A DNA stretch of 64,000 nucleotides from Mesorhizobium sp. NZP2298 (GCF_013170825.1 NZ_CP033365.1:4476001-4540000); one strand, 5' to 3'; shown: positions 18,170 through 27,281, numbered from the stretch's first letter. The notes: generated by a model from the letters alone, not told the origin. Program-made: numbers and translations.

Positions 18170-18462
18170 AGTCTCTTTCCTTGGACGGCCTTGACCTTCA
18201 GTTCAGTCGAATGCGGGGCGATTAGCGACAAAGGCCAAAAAACACAAGCGTCTTTTGGCCGGGTGCCGTCTCACTCAGTCCGAACCTGGGATCCGATTGC
18301 GGGGATGTGGCGCTGATATAGGAAGGCGATGCATGAAATGAAATGGGCGACAGGCCGATCGACCTAGGCCGCTTAAGGTGCCCCCACCACCAATCCCTGT
18401 CTGAGTTCACGGCCAGTTGATGGCCCATTGCGGCCGCCATCGAGGTCTGATCTCCTGATCCG
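18170..18462. promoter_or_regulatory. tuf upstream region with leader hairpin
   Basis: This 293-base gap separates the divergent tuf and transporter genes. A perfect 8-bp inverted repeat (18233-18240 with 18253-18260, 12-base loop) would fold in the tuf leader. A possible -10 element, TATATC, lies on the minus strand near 18315-18320, with no good -35. No gene is seen. Confidence 0.5.
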
Positions 18463-19350
18463 ATGCATTTCATCCCTGCCTCGATCCGCGGCCCGCTGTT
18501 CATGATCGTCTCGACCGGCTCATACCTGGTCAACGATACGATGATGAAACTCGCGACCGCAGGGCTGCCATCCTACGAAGTGCTGTTCCTGCGCGGGGCC
18601 GCGGCAACATTGTGGGGTTTTCCGCTGCTGTTCCTGCTCGGCTACGGCAAACAGATCCCGCTGATCTTCGACAAACGCGTGCTGCGCCGGAACCTGCTCG
18701 AACTGGCGGCGATCCTTTGTTATGTCGTGGCGCTCGCCAACATGCAGATCGCAGATTCCACCGCACTGGGGCAGATCACGCCGCTCCTGATGCTGGTCGG
18801 CTCGTCGATCCTGTTTGGCGAACGCATCGGCGGCCAGCGCATGGCGCTGATCGGACTCGGCTTCATCGGCGCGCTGATGGTGGCGCAGCCGACGATGCAA
18901 GGCATTTCGGTCTATGCCCTGCTGGCGCTCGGCAACGCGGCGCTGTCGGCCGCGCGCGACCTTGCCGGCAGACATGTCCCGGCGGAAGTGCCGGGGATGA
19001 TCGTGGCGATTTCCGCCGTCTTGGTGGTGCTGGTCGGCGCGGGTGCCGCGCATCTGATATCCGAGCGCTGGGTCATGCCCGAGGGGCGCCATCTGCTGCT
19101 GATGGCCGGTGCCGGGTTTTTCCTGATCTTCGGCCATTTCTTCATCTTCATGGCCTATCGCGTCGGGCCGACCAGCGCGGTGGCGCCGTTCTACTACTGC
19201 TTCACCGTCTGGGCGGTCATTTCGGGCCTGCTGGTGTTCGGGCAGTTCCCCAACATGCTGGCGGTCTGCGGCATCCTGCTGGTGGTGGCCAGCGGGCTGA
19301 TCATTGTGTCACTCGATCAGCGTAAACGCAGATTGACCGTCGTCGCCTAG
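18463..19350 (+). CDS. EamA-family (drug/metabolite) membrane transporter
   Basis: This 295-residue membrane protein has about ten hydrophobic segments in two five-helix halves, as in the EamA (DUF6) DMT superfamily. The first half shows TGLPSYEVLFLRGAAATLWG-like helix 2 sequence with the charged FLRG; the second half contains YRVGPTSAVAPFYY near residue 230. Members export amino acids, nucleosides or other metabolites; none can be named here. It reads divergently from tuf. Confidence 0.85.
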   Translation: MHFIPASIRGPLFMIVSTGSYLVNDTMMKLATAGLPSYEVLFLRGAAATLWGFPLLFLLGYGKQIPLIFDKRVLRRNLLELAAILCYVVALANMQIADSTALGQITPLLMLVGSSILFGERIGGQRMALIGLGFIGALMVAQPTMQGISVYALLALGNAALSAARDLAGRHVPAEVPGMIVAISAVLVVLVGAGAAHLISERWVMPEGRHLLLMAGAGFFLIFGHFFIFMAYRVGPTSAVAPFYYCFTVWAVISGLLVFGQFPNMLAVCGILLVVASGLIIVSLDQRKRRLTVVA

Positions 19351-19444
19351 CATCGATACCGGAGCACCTGTTTCTGATGTTGCGGAGGCCAGATTGATCG
19401 TCTATTCGGCGATGACATGATCAATCAGCCAAGGGAGCTTCCCC

Positions 19445-19582
19445 ATGACCGATTTTGACCAGAACAAGAACTCCGACGCCGAGCACAAGGCCGCCATTCG
19501 CAAATCGCTGGTCGGCTGGGCGGTATTCATCGCGGGAACGCTGATCTTCTTCGCCGCGGCCGATGCGGTGCTGATGCCATAG
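19445..19582 (+). CDS. Small single-span membrane protein, 45 residues
   Basis: A short frame starts MTDFDQNKNSDAEHKAAIRK and ends with a hydrophobic helix (SLVGWAVFIAGTLIFFAAAD, residues 20-39) and LMP. AAGGGAG lies seven bases before the ATG, and codon use matches the neighbours. The hydrophilic, charged N-terminus followed by a C-terminal anchor suggests an inner-membrane protein with the N-terminus in the cytoplasm. No family is recognised. It lies among small stress-type envelope genes. Confidence 0.65.
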   Translation: MTDFDQNKNSDAEHKAAIRKSLVGWAVFIAGTLIFFAAADAVLMP

Positions 19583-19644
19583 GCAAACCCGCAGCCGGTC
19601 TTGCCTCAGCAGAAATTCGAAATTTCAGATCATCCAGCTAACGC

Positions 19645-19902
19645 TTAGAGCGTCCGGCGTCCGCTGAACTGGTGGTAGGCCCACAGCACAACTATCGCGC
19701 CAACCACCGCGACGATCAGGCTGGAGATGTTGAGGCCGGTGACACCCACGCCAAAGATCTGGCTGCAGATCACGCCGCCGACGATAGCGCCGACAATGCC
19801 GAGCACGATATCCATGATCAGGCCTTGGCCGGTCTTGTTGACGATCTTGCTGCCCAGGAAACCGGCGATGGCGCCGAGAATGATCCAGCTGATGATACCC
19901 AT
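19645..19902 (-). CDS. GlsB/YeaQ/YmgE-family small membrane protein
   Basis: This 85-residue protein has three hydrophobic helices with glycine-rich packing (ILGAIAGFLGSKI, DIVLGIVGAIVGGVI, SSLIVAVVGAIVVLWAY), the pattern of the transglycosylase-associated GlsB/YeaQ family. Family members are often induced by general or membrane stress; the molecular role is not known. It ends opposite the 45-residue membrane-protein gene, with a 62-base convergent gap. Confidence 0.9.
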   Translation of the reverse strand: MGIISWIILGAIAGFLGSKIVNKTGQGLIMDIVLGIVGAIVGGVICSQIFGVGVTGLNISSLIVAVVGAIVVLWAYHQFSGRRTL

Positions 19903-20032
19903 TTTTTCCTCTCCATCCCTCGCCAGCCCGACATTTTCATATGATTGTCAAAACCTCAAGCCAGCTTGAAATTCCGCCCGGATGCGCCATTGTTGAAGAT
20001 GGGCTGGGCTTGGTTGAGATGGAGGATCCACT

Positions 20033-20497
20033 ATGGGACTTTTTGACAACGCCGTTCCCGGCGGCAACATCACCAAACCACTGATGATCGCGCTCGGTGC
20101 GTTGCTGGTCGGAAAAATGCTGAGCGGCAGAAGTGCCGAACAGCCGGATCAACCCGATGCCGCTGCTCCGCCCGCTCCCGCTCCGACCGAAGCTAATCCA
20201 GGCGACGGTGGCCTGCTCGGCGGACTGGGCGGCCTGCTCGACAAGCTCAAGAATGCCGGCCATGGCAACGTGGCCGATTCCTGGGTCGGCACCGGCCAGA
20301 ACCGGTCGATCAACGCCAATGATCTCGGAGCCGCGCTTGGGCCGCAGGTCATCCGCGAGATCGCGCAGCGCACTGGAATGGACGAGGGGGAACTGCTCAA
20401 GCAGCTGTCCACCGCCCTGCCCGGCATCGTCGACAAGCTGACGCCGAACGGCCAGGTACCTCAGCAGCATCAGGTGGCGTCGGCGTTCAACAGCTGA
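20033..20497 (+). CDS. YidB-like (DUF937) protein
   Basis: This 154-residue protein begins MGLFDNAVPGG, followed by a hydrophobic helix, a Gln/Pro/Ala linker (about residues 41-60), and the YidB-type domain with GLLDKLKNAGHGNVADSW and the helical region LGPQVIREIAQRTGM. The ending LSTALPGIVDKLTPNGQVP is also typical. The function of DUF937 proteins is not established. GGAGG lies before the ATG. No neighbour gives a clue beyond other small stress-type genes. Confidence 0.8.
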   Translation: MGLFDNAVPGGNITKPLMIALGALLVGKMLSGRSAEQPDQPDAAAPPAPAPTEANPGDGGLLGGLGGLLDKLKNAGHGNVADSWVGTGQNRSINANDLGAALGPQVIREIAQRTGMDEGELLKQLSTALPGIVDKLTPNGQVPQQHQVASAFNS

Positions 20498-20565
20498 CGC
20501 GGCCGCACCGATGCGTTGAAGCACTGCGCGCATGGCCGCGCTTGCCGACGGTGGGGATGAAAATC

Positions 20566-20639
20566 TGGAGCGGGTAGCGGGAATCGAACCCGCATATTCA
20601 GCTTGGAAGGCTGCTGCTCTACCACTGAGCTATACCCGC
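20566..20639 (-). tRNA. tRNA-Gly (TCC)
   Basis: A 74-base cloverleaf is seen on the minus strand. It has the acceptor stem GCGGGTA/TACCCGC, D-arm AGCTCAGTGGTAGAGC, anticodon loop CTTCCAA (anticodon TCC), T-arm CGGGTTCGATTCCCG and encoded CCA. It lies 89 bases downstream of tRNA-Tyr on the same strand and is probably co-transcribed. Confidence 0.97.
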
Positions 20640-20728
20640 GCCTTGCACTGAAGTATCGGATTCACCCGAAAAGCGCCATGCACTTTTCGGCCCGATGCTT
20701 TTTCGTTTCAGGGCTTCCGGGCCGGCAG

Positions 20729-20813
20729 TGGTGGAGAGGGTTGGATTCGAACCAACGTAGGCTAAGCCAACGGATTTACAGTCCGTCCCCTTTAACCACT
20801 CGGGCACCTCTCC
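20729..20813 (-). tRNA. tRNA-Tyr (GTA)
   Basis: This is a class II tRNA of 85 bases with the expected long variable arm. The acceptor stem GGAGAGG/CCTCTCC, anticodon loop CTGTAAA (anticodon GTA), T-arm TTGGTTCGAATCCAA and an encoded CCA are all present. Confidence 0.97.
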
Positions 20814-21015
20814 AGTCTGCCGCCGGAGCCATGCAACGAGGCATTCTTGCCGATCCCGGAGCCCGAGATAGATGTCTTCTCCGAAATCAGCGAAGCGCCT
20901 TATGGCGGCAAGGCCATTGGGTGTCAACCGCGCAGGAAGGGTTTTTCGATGTTGTTCGCCGGCTGCGGCGACGGGCCATATCCTTGGCCGCGGCAGACAG
21001 CTATAGAAGCCGGCC

Positions 21016-21864
21016 ATGAGCAACAAGACCAATACTCCCAAAGACACCCATTACGCCAAGCTGCGCCGCGCCTTTCGCGACGAGAAGAGCGGCGGCGCAC
21101 CAGCATTCAAGCCACGCCAACCCGTTCCGCCCGGCGAAAACGCCGCCGACGGACTGGTGCGGCTTTATGGCCTGCACACGGTACGGGCGGCACTCGACAA
21201 TCCGCGCCGCAAGATTCGCAAAATGCTGGTGACGCGCAATGCGTCCGAGCGCCTCGAGATCGCCGATCTCGCCGCCTTGCCCTTCAAGGCGGAGCTGGTC
21301 GAACCCAGGGACATCGACAAGATCACCGGGTCGGACGCGGTGCATCAGGGCGTGCTGATCGAGGCGGAGCCGCTGAAACCCAAGCGCCTCGACGCGCTCG
21401 GCGACACCGAGCTGGTGCTGGTGCTCGACCAGGTCACCGATCCGCACAATGTCGGCGCCATCCTGCGTTCTGCGGTCGCCTTCGGCGCCGGCGCGCTGAT
21501 CACCACGGCGCGCCACAGCCCGCAGGAATCGGGCGTGCTGGCGAAAGCCGCCTCCGGGGCGCTGGAGCATATCGACCAGATCGAGGTGAAGAACCTGGCC
21601 GACGCGCTCGGGCAACTGCATGAGGCCGGCTTCCAGACGATCGGGCTTGATTCGGACGGGCCGGCGGAACTCGAGACCAGCTTTGCCGGAGAGAAGATCG
21701 CGCTGGTGTTGGGGGCCGAAGGCAAGGGCCTGCGCCAGAAGACGCGCGAGACGGTGACAACGCTGGCACGGCTCGACATGCCGGGCGTCATCCGTTCGCT
21801 CAACGTGTCGAACGCCGCGGCGATCAGCCTTTATGCGGCGCGGGCATTCTTGAAGCGCGGCTGA
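21016..21864 (+). CDS. rlmB: 23S rRNA (guanosine-2'-O)-methyltransferase RlmB (TrmH/SpoU family)
   Basis: This 282-residue SPOUT enzyme probably methylates G2251 in the 23S rRNA peptidyl-transferase loop. The N-terminal substrate-binding domain (LYGLHTVRAALDN) is followed by the trefoil-knot catalytic domain, with DQVTDPHNVGAILRSA near residue 142, LVLGAEGKGLRQ near residue 232 and the closing LNVSNAAAISLYAAR. A basic 40-residue N-terminal extension is usual in rhizobia. The gene is convergent with the glyoxylate operon across a shared terminator. Confidence 0.93.
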   Translation: MSNKTNTPKDTHYAKLRRAFRDEKSGGAPAFKPRQPVPPGENAADGLVRLYGLHTVRAALDNPRRKIRKMLVTRNASERLEIADLAALPFKAELVEPRDIDKITGSDAVHQGVLIEAEPLKPKRLDALGDTELVLVLDQVTDPHNVGAILRSAVAFGAGALITTARHSPQESGVLAKAASGALEHIDQIEVKNLADALGQLHEAGFQTIGLDSDGPAELETSFAGEKIALVLGAEGKGLRQKTRETVTTLARLDMPGVIRSLNVSNAAAISLYAARAFLKRG

Positions 21865-21907
21865 GCCGAAAGCGGCAGACTGCCTGCCAAAACATCCCGA
21901 AATGAAA

Positions 21908-21939
21908 AACGGGTTCCAGCGACAACGCGGGAACCCGTT
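21908..21939. terminator. Bidirectional terminator between rlmB and glxR
   Basis: Positions 21908-21917 and 21930-21939 pair perfectly over ten bases. A runs precede and T-rich sequence follows, so it can act in both directions between the two converging genes. Confidence 0.8.
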
Positions 21940-21993
21940 CTTGTGCAGGACAAGAGGGGGCGGCTTGGGAACGTTGCGCCGCCCTCTCCCGAC

Positions 21994-22911
21994 CTATGCC
22001 GCTTTGCCCTTGATTTCGGCTGCCTCGCCGCCGACCTCGAAATTCGCCATCCGCTCCAGCGCCCTGACGAGGGCCGAGTGATCTTCCCTCGCGCCGCCAT
22101 TGGCGGCGCAGGAATTGAATAGCTGCTGCGTGGTCGAGGTGTTGGGCAGCGACACACCGAGCGCCTTGGCGCCTTCCAGCGCGAGGTTGAGATCCTTCTG
22201 GTGCAGTTCGATGCGGAAGCCCGGCGCGAAGGTGCGCTTGACCATGCGCTCGCCATGCACTTCGAGAATGCGCGAGGCCGCCAGCCCGCCCATCAGCGCC
22301 TGCCTGACCTTGGCCGGGTCGGCGCCGGCTTTCGAAGCAAAAACAAGCGCTTCCGCGACGGCTTCAATGGTCAGCGCGACGACGATCTGGTTGGCGACCT
22401 TAGTGGTCTGGCCGACCCCGTTCGGGCCCACCAAAGTGATGTTCTTGCCCATCTTCTCGAAGACTGGTTTTGCGCGCTCGAAAGGCTTGTCCTCGCCACC
22501 GACCATGATGGTGAGCGACGCCGCCTTGGCTCCGACCTCGCCGCCGGAGACCGGCGCGTCGAGATAGTCGCAGCCGAGCTCGTTGATCTTGCGGGCGAAC
22601 ATCTTGGTCTCGATCGGCGAGATCGAGCTCATGTCGATGACCAGCTTGCCCTTGGACAAGCCGGAAGCGACACCGTTGTCGCCGAACAGCACATCGGCGA
22701 CCTGCGGCGTATCCGGCACCATGGTGATGACGATGTCGGCCGCCCTGGCGACGGCGGCGTGGCCGGAGACCGACTTCAGGCCCTTGGCGACGAGATCCGC
22801 CGGCGGCTTTGAGCGATGGTCGCTGGCGATGACCTTGTAGCCCGCATCCAGCAGATGCCCCGCCATCGGCGCGCCCATGATGCCGAGGCCGATGAAGCCT
22901 ATGGTTTCCAT
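21994..22911 (-). CDS. glxR: 2-hydroxy-3-oxopropionate (tartronate semialdehyde) reductase
   Basis: This 305-residue beta-hydroxyacid dehydrogenase reduces tartronate semialdehyde to D-glycerate, the last step of the glyoxylate carboligase route. Visible motifs are the NAD(P) loop GFIGLGIMGAPMA at the N-terminus, the substrate loop DAPVSGGEVGA near residue 118 and the catalytic lysine in GQTTKVANQIV near residue 171. It is the last gene of gcl-hyi-glxR, which settles the substrate among several family options. A palindromic repeat lies between it and hyi. Confidence 0.92.
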   Translation of the reverse strand: METIGFIGLGIMGAPMAGHLLDAGYKVIASDHRSKPPADLVAKGLKSVSGHAAVARAADIVITMVPDTPQVADVLFGDNGVASGLSKGKLVIDMSSISPIETKMFARKINELGCDYLDAPVSGGEVGAKAASLTIMVGGEDKPFERAKPVFEKMGKNITLVGPNGVGQTTKVANQIVVALTIEAVAEALVFASKAGADPAKVRQALMGGLAASRILEVHGERMVKRTFAPGFRIELHQKDLNLALEGAKALGVSLPNTSTTQQLFNSCAANGGAREDHSALVRALERMANFEVGGEAAEIKGKAA

Positions 22912-22950
22912 TGTTTTCTCCGTCTTCTGTTAGGCCGCGTTCCTTCGCGC

Positions 22951-23000
22951 CCCCCTCTGGCCTGCCGGCCATCTCCCCCACAGGTGGGGAGATTGGCAGC
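22951..23000. repeat. Rhizobial-type palindromic intergenic repeat
   Basis: The hyi-glxR gap holds CCTGCCGGCC followed by a stem of ATCTCCCC (22971-22978) and GGGGAGAT (22986-22993), with short CAC/GTG pairing inside. I recall this CTGCCGG-CATCTCCCC-type sequence as a widespread dispersed repeat in Mesorhizobium and relatives. I saw no other copy in the window. Lying inside an operon, it is transcribed and may act as an mRNA-stabilising hairpin. Confidence 0.65.
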
Positions 23001-23014
23001 TTCGACGCCGGCTC

Positions 23015-23812
23015 TTAAGCCGCCGCGCTCCCTTGCCCGGCCAGATCCCGGAACCATCCAAGCCCGGCTTCCGTGCCGGCCTTCGGCTTGTATTCCGCAC
23101 CGATCCAGCCGGAATAGCCGATGCGGTCGATGTGGTCGTAGAGGAAGGGATAATTGATCTCGCCCGTTCCCGGCTCGTGACGGCCGGGATTGTCCGCAAG
23201 CTGGATATGCGCGATGCGGCTAAGGTTGGCCTCGATTTTACGGGCGAGATCCCCCTCCATGATCTGCATGTGATAGATGTCATATTGCAGGAACAGGTTT
23301 TTTGAGCCGACGCGGTCGATCAGCGCCAGCGCCTGGTCTGAATAGTTCAGGAAGAAACCCGGAATGTCGCGCGTGTTGATCGGCTCGATCAGCAGCCTGA
23401 TGCCGGCCTGCTCCAGTTTCTCCGCGGCGAAGGCGAGGTTTTCGGCGAAAACGTCCTCCAGCACCTTGCGGTCGGCGTCGGCGGGCGCGATGCCGGCCAG
23501 GCAATTGACCTGCGGGCAGCCGAGCGCCTGTGCGTAGGTAATCGCCTTGGCGATGCCCTGGCGGAATTCCGGCACGCGGTCCGGCAGTACGGCGATGCCG
23601 CGCTCCCCCTTGCCCCAGTCGCCGGCCGGCAGGTTGAACAGCACCTGGGTCAGGCCGTTCTTCTTCAGCCTCGCCGCCACCACCTCGGGCGCATGGTCGT
23701 AGGGGCCGATATATTCGACGCCCTTGAAGCCCGCACGTGCGGCTGCGTCGAAGCGATCAAGGAAATCATGCTCACCGAAGAGCATAGACAGGTTGGCTGA
23801 AAAACGCGGCAT
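23015..23812 (-). CDS. hyi: Hydroxypyruvate isomerase
   Basis: This 265-residue TIM-barrel enzyme of the xylose isomerase-like family interconverts hydroxypyruvate and tartronate semialdehyde. It starts MPRFSANLSMLFGEHDFLDR; the metal-binding carboxylates lie in LIEPINTRDIPGF near residue 144 and in DIYHMQIMEGD and HIQLADNPGRHEPGTG farther on, all as in E. coli Hyi. It lies 17 bases after gcl and before glxR, so co-transcription is almost certain. Confidence 0.93.
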   Translation of the reverse strand: MPRFSANLSMLFGEHDFLDRFDAAARAGFKGVEYIGPYDHAPEVVAARLKKNGLTQVLFNLPAGDWGKGERGIAVLPDRVPEFRQGIAKAITYAQALGCPQVNCLAGIAPADADRKVLEDVFAENLAFAAEKLEQAGIRLLIEPINTRDIPGFFLNYSDQALALIDRVGSKNLFLQYDIYHMQIMEGDLARKIEANLSRIAHIQLADNPGRHEPGTGEINYPFLYDHIDRIGYSGWIGAEYKPKAGTEAGLGWFRDLAGQGSAAA

Positions 23813-23829
23813 TCTTCTTGTCCTTCTTA

Positions 23830-25611
23830 TCAGTCCAGCATCACGATCGCGGTTGGGGCGTCTTCCTGATGTTCGGCAAGTTCCTCGAATTCGGTGATCT
23901 TGTCGATCTCGGTGCCCATCGAGATGTTGGTGACGCGCTCGAGGATGAATTCGAGCACGACGGGAACCTGATGCTCCTTCATCAGCCGCTGCGCCTGCTT
24001 GAAGGCGCCGGCAAACTCTTCGGGCTTGCGGACCCGGACCGCCTTGCAGCCCATCGCCTCGGCCACGGCGACATGGTCGACGCCATAGCCCGCCTCGGGA
24101 TCGCCTGACCGGTTGATGTTCTCGAAGGCCAGGCTCACCTCATAATCCATCGAGAAGCCGCGCTGCGCCTGGCGGATCAGGCCGAGATAGGCGTTATTCA
24201 CGACGACATGGATGTAGGGCAGCTTGTGCTGCGCGCCGACCGCCAGTTCCTCGATCATGAACTGGAAATCATAGTCGCCCGACAGCGCCACGATGGTACG
24301 GTCCGGATCGGCGGCGCGAACGCCAAGGGCAGCGGGCAGCGTCCAGCCGAGAGGGCCAGCCTGGCCGCAATTGATCCAGTTGCGCGGCTTGTAGACATGC
24401 AGGAACTGCGCGCCGGCGATCTGCGACAGGCCGATCGTGGTGACATAGGTAACGTCACGGCCGAACGCCTTGTTCATCTCTTCATAGACACGCTGCGGCT
24501 TCAGCGGCACCTGATCGAAATGCGTCTTGCGCTTCATCGTCTTCTTGCGACCCTGGCACTCCTTTGCCCAGCCGGACCAGTCGCGCAGCTTTCCGGCCGT
24601 CCTCCACTCGGTGGCGACGTCGAGCAACATTTTCAGCGCGGCACCCGCATCCGAGACGACGCCGAGGTCTGGCGCGAAGACGCGGCCGATCTGCGTTGGC
24701 TCGATGTCGACATGGATGAACTTCTTGCCCTTGGTGTAGACGTCGACCGAGCCGGTGTGGCGGTTGGCCCAGCGGTTGCCGATGCCGAAGACAAAGTCGG
24801 CCTCCAGCATCGTCGCATTGCCATAGCGATGCGACGTCTGCAGCCCGCACATGCCGGCCATCAGCCGGTGATCGTCCGGAATCGCGCCCCAGCCCATCAG
24901 CGTCGGGATGACCGGAACGCCGGTGATTTCGGCGAACTCGATCAACAGGTCAGATGCATCGGCATTGATGATGCCGCCGCCGGCGACGATCAGCGGCTTG
25001 TCGGCCGCGTTGAGCATCGTCAGCGCTTTTTCCGCCTGGGCCCGCGTCATCGCTGGCTTGAACGGCGCCAACGGTTCATAGGCATCGATATCGAACTCGA
25101 TCTCGGCCAGTTGGACATCCACCGGCAGGTCGATCAGCACCGGTCCCGGCCGCGACGAGCGCATGAGGTGAAATGCCTTCTGCAGCGCCATGGGGACGAG
25201 ATAAGGCTCCATGACGGTGACCGCCCATTTGGCGACGGGTGCCGCGATGGCCGCGATGTCGACCGCCTGGAAATCCTCCTTGTTCAGCCGTGCACGCGGC
25301 GCCTGGCCTGTGATGCACAGGATCGGAATGGAATCGGCCGCCGCCGAGTAGAGCCCGGTGATCATGTCGGTGCCGGCCGGCCCGGAAGTGCCGATGCAGA
25401 GTCCGATATTGCCCGCCTTGGCGCGGGTATAGCCTTCGGCCATGTGCGATGCGCCCTCGACGTGGCGGGCCAGCACGTGGCGGATGGTGCCCCGTGCCTT
25501 CAGCGCCGAATAGAGCGGATTGATCGCCGCGCCCGGCACGCCGAAGGCACAGGACATACCTTCCTTTTCGAGAACGAGAACGGCGGCATCGACAGCGCGC
25601 ATCCTGGCCAT
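23830..25611 (-). CDS. gcl: Glyoxylate carboligase (tartronate-semialdehyde synthase)
   Basis: This 593-residue, ThDP- and FAD-dependent enzyme joins two glyoxylates to tartronate semialdehyde and CO2. Length and sequence closely match E. coli Gcl, including [13 protein letters not shown], where Val occupies the place of the usual catalytic Glu, a known feature of this enzyme. The ThDP motif [11 protein letters not shown], continuing to NNAYLGLI, is near residue 450. [10 protein letters not shown] at 25611 is chosen over two upstream starts because GGAGGG lies nine bases before it and E. coli Gcl starts alike. It is first in the gcl-hyi-glxR operon and faces the IclR gene. Confidence 0.96.
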   Translation of the reverse strand: MARMRAVDAAVLVLEKEGMSCAFGVPGAAINPLYSALKARGTIRHVLARHVEGASHMAEGYTRAKAGNIGLCIGTSGPAGTDMITGLYSAAADSIPILCITGQAPRARLNKEDFQAVDIAAIAAPVAKWAVTVMEPYLVPMALQKAFHLMRSSRPGPVLIDLPVDVQLAEIEFDIDAYEPLAPFKPAMTRAQAEKALTMLNAADKPLIVAGGGIINADASDLLIEFAEITGVPVIPTLMGWGAIPDDHRLMAGMCGLQTSHRYGNATMLEADFVFGIGNRWANRHTGSVDVYTKGKKFIHVDIEPTQIGRVFAPDLGVVSDAGAALKMLLDVATEWRTAGKLRDWSGWAKECQGRKKTMKRKTHFDQVPLKPQRVYEEMNKAFGRDVTYVTTIGLSQIAGAQFLHVYKPRNWINCGQAGPLGWTLPAALGVRAADPDRTIVALSGDYDFQFMIEELAVGAQHKLPYIHVVVNNAYLGLIRQAQRGFSMDYEVSLAFENINRSGDPEAGYGVDHVAVAEAMGCKAVRVRKPEEFAGAFKQAQRLMKEHQVPVVLEFILERVTNISMGTEIDKITEFEELAEHQEDAPTAIVMLD

Positions 25612-25707
25612 TTTCCGGCCCTCCACTTGGGTTGTCATTGTTGGATGGCCGAGGATGTCAGCAAGCCGGCTATTTTTCAATTTTTTCAGAATATTTTTTC
25701 ATTTCTA

Positions 25708-25751
25708 GAAAACGGAAGCTATTTGCTGATTTTATTGGATTTTCCGTTTTC
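25708..25751. promoter_or_regulatory. 10-bp inverted repeat in the gcl/iclR divergent promoter region
   Basis: The arms GAAAACGGAA (25708-25717) and TTCCGTTTTC (25742-25751) are exact reverse complements with centres about 34 bases apart. They lie in a 212-base A/T-rich gap unlike the neighbouring DNA. IclR regulators usually bind palindromes in such divergent promoters, so this is a candidate operator; binding is inferred. Confidence 0.6.
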
Positions 25752-25823
25752 CAAGAATTGCTATCCCGCCCCAGTGAAAAACTTTTTCATTGCACGTTTG
25801 GAGAAATCGGCGAAGCTGGCGTC

Positions 25824-26645
25824 ATGGAAACCACTGAGAAACGGCAGCGCGGTCGTCCGCGCGCATTCAACGGGCCATCCGAGGCCAGTTCGGTGCAATC
25901 GCTCGACCGGGCCTTGCGCATCCTGGCCATCGTCGCGGAGGGCAGCGGCCTGTCTCTGAGCGAGATTTCGGCGCAAAGCGGCCTTGCCGCCTCCACCGCC
26001 TACCGGATGCTGACGACGCTCGAAAACCACGGCATGGTCGAGTTCGACACATCGGACCAGTTGTGGTCGATCGGCGTCGAGACCTACCGCATGGGCGCGG
26101 CGTTCCTGCGCCGCCGCAAGCTGGTCGACCGCGCCCGCATCGTCATGCAGGAATTGATGGAAAGAACCGGCGAGACCGCCAATCTCGGCGTCGCCGAGGA
26201 TGATTGCGTGGTGTTCGTCAGCCAGGTCGAGACGCACCAGGCGATCCGCGCCTTCTTCCGCCCGGGAACGCGTAGCCCCTTCCATGCGTCCGGCATCGGC
26301 AAGGCGGTGCTTGCGCATCTCGAACCGGAGCGCGTCGGGACAATCCTGCGCAAGGCCGGCTTGCAGCGCTTCACCGACAAGACGCTGTCCGAGATCCCTG
26401 CCCTCGCCCACGACCTGGCTGTCATCAAGCAGCGCGGCTGGTCGGTCGACGACGAGGAGCGGCATCCCGGCATGCGCTGCGTGGCGGCCGCCATCTTCAA
26501 CGAATTCGGCGAACCGATCGGCGGCGTCTCCGTGTCGGGGCCGACCGTGCGGGTGACGCCGGAGCGGCTGGCCGAGATCGGCCCGATGGTGCGCAGTGCC
26601 GCGGCTGAAGTGACCAGGATGATCGGCGGCGCGCAAGCCGGTTGA
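25824..26645 (+). CDS. IclR-family transcriptional regulator, probable regulator of gcl-hyi-glxR
   Basis: This 273-residue protein has an N-terminal winged helix-turn-helix (LSLSEISAQSGLAASTAYRM, about residues 40-60) and a C-terminal effector-binding GAF-like domain (from about 90 to 265) with the typical RSPFHASGIGKAVLAHL. ATG 25824 begins METTEKRQRGRPRAF, a basic tail usual in this family; longer upstream frames lack start signals. Divergence from gcl suggests control of glyoxylate use, like AllR in E. coli. The effector may be glyoxylate or allantoin-derived, which the sequence does not decide. Confidence 0.9.
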   Translation: METTEKRQRGRPRAFNGPSEASSVQSLDRALRILAIVAEGSGLSLSEISAQSGLAASTAYRMLTTLENHGMVEFDTSDQLWSIGVETYRMGAAFLRRRKLVDRARIVMQELMERTGETANLGVAEDDCVVFVSQVETHQAIRAFFRPGTRSPFHASGIGKAVLAHLEPERVGTILRKAGLQRFTDKTLSEIPALAHDLAVIKQRGWSVDDEERHPGMRCVAAAIFNEFGEPIGGVSVSGPTVRVTPERLAEIGPMVRSAAAEVTRMIGGAQAG

Positions 26646-26831
26646 TCAGCGGCTTGCCCAAGGCAATGCGCTCCTGGTCGCAGTCAGGTCTCCCCGGGTC
26701 CTGCTCGTCCAGGCCACTCTCCCCTCTGTTGGCGCTCGAATGGCCGACTGGACGTTCGCAAAATCGCCGGACACCGCCGGCAGCATGACGCTGCCTTGCC
26801 GCGGCGTTCGAATGCATGCGAAAGGGCACGG

Positions 26832-27269
26832 ATGCGGAAAACGGTTCAGCTTTTGCTTACGGCTTCACTTTGCGGATGCGTGGCGGCGGCACCTCGACCC
26901 GATGCCGGCGGCGGCGGCCAGCGGGTCGATTCCATTCCGATCCCGCTTGCCCTGGAGGAGATCATAACGACCGGCATCCGTCAGCGCTTGCCGGATTCTG
27001 CTTCCGCCAAGTTCGGAAGGATGCTTGCCGGCGAGCGGACGATGAACGGCCGCAAGGAGATCGTCGTCTGCGGCTTCGTCAACGGCAAGGATTCCTCGGG
27101 CGGCTACGGCCGCGACCAAGCCTTCATTGCCAAGATCTACCCGGATTCGGGAAGCAGCTTCGAACTCGTCGCCATGGGCGACGCTTCGGAAACGAGGCAT
27201 ATTGTCGGCAGCACATGCAGCGCAGCCGGATTGCCAATTTCCGATTCCAGCTCGAAAACGCAACTGTAA
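26832..27269 (+). CDS. Putative lipoprotein, 145 residues
   Basis: The start MRKTVQLLLTASLCGCVAA gives a lipoprotein signal with lipobox-like LCGC, so the mature protein would be anchored at Cys16. ATG 26832 is preceded by AAAGGG. The mature part includes LALEEIITTGIRQRLP and RKEIVVCGFVNGKDSSGGY, a motif seen in unnamed small alphaproteobacterial proteins; it has two further cysteines. No function can be named. It is convergent with the BA14K-like gene. Confidence 0.6.
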   Translation: MRKTVQLLLTASLCGCVAAAPRPDAGGGGQRVDSIPIPLALEEIITTGIRQRLPDSASAKFGRMLAGERTMNGRKEIVVCGFVNGKDSSGGYGRDQAFIAKIYPDSGSSFELVAMGDASETRHIVGSTCSAAGLPISDSSSKTQL

Positions 27270-27281
27270 CTATTTGTACGC

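Noticed and set aside
24208..25959. A 583-codon plus-strand frame opposite gcl
   Set aside because: It overlaps the well-supported gcl gene almost fully, lacks a ribosome binding site and has reversed-codon composition.
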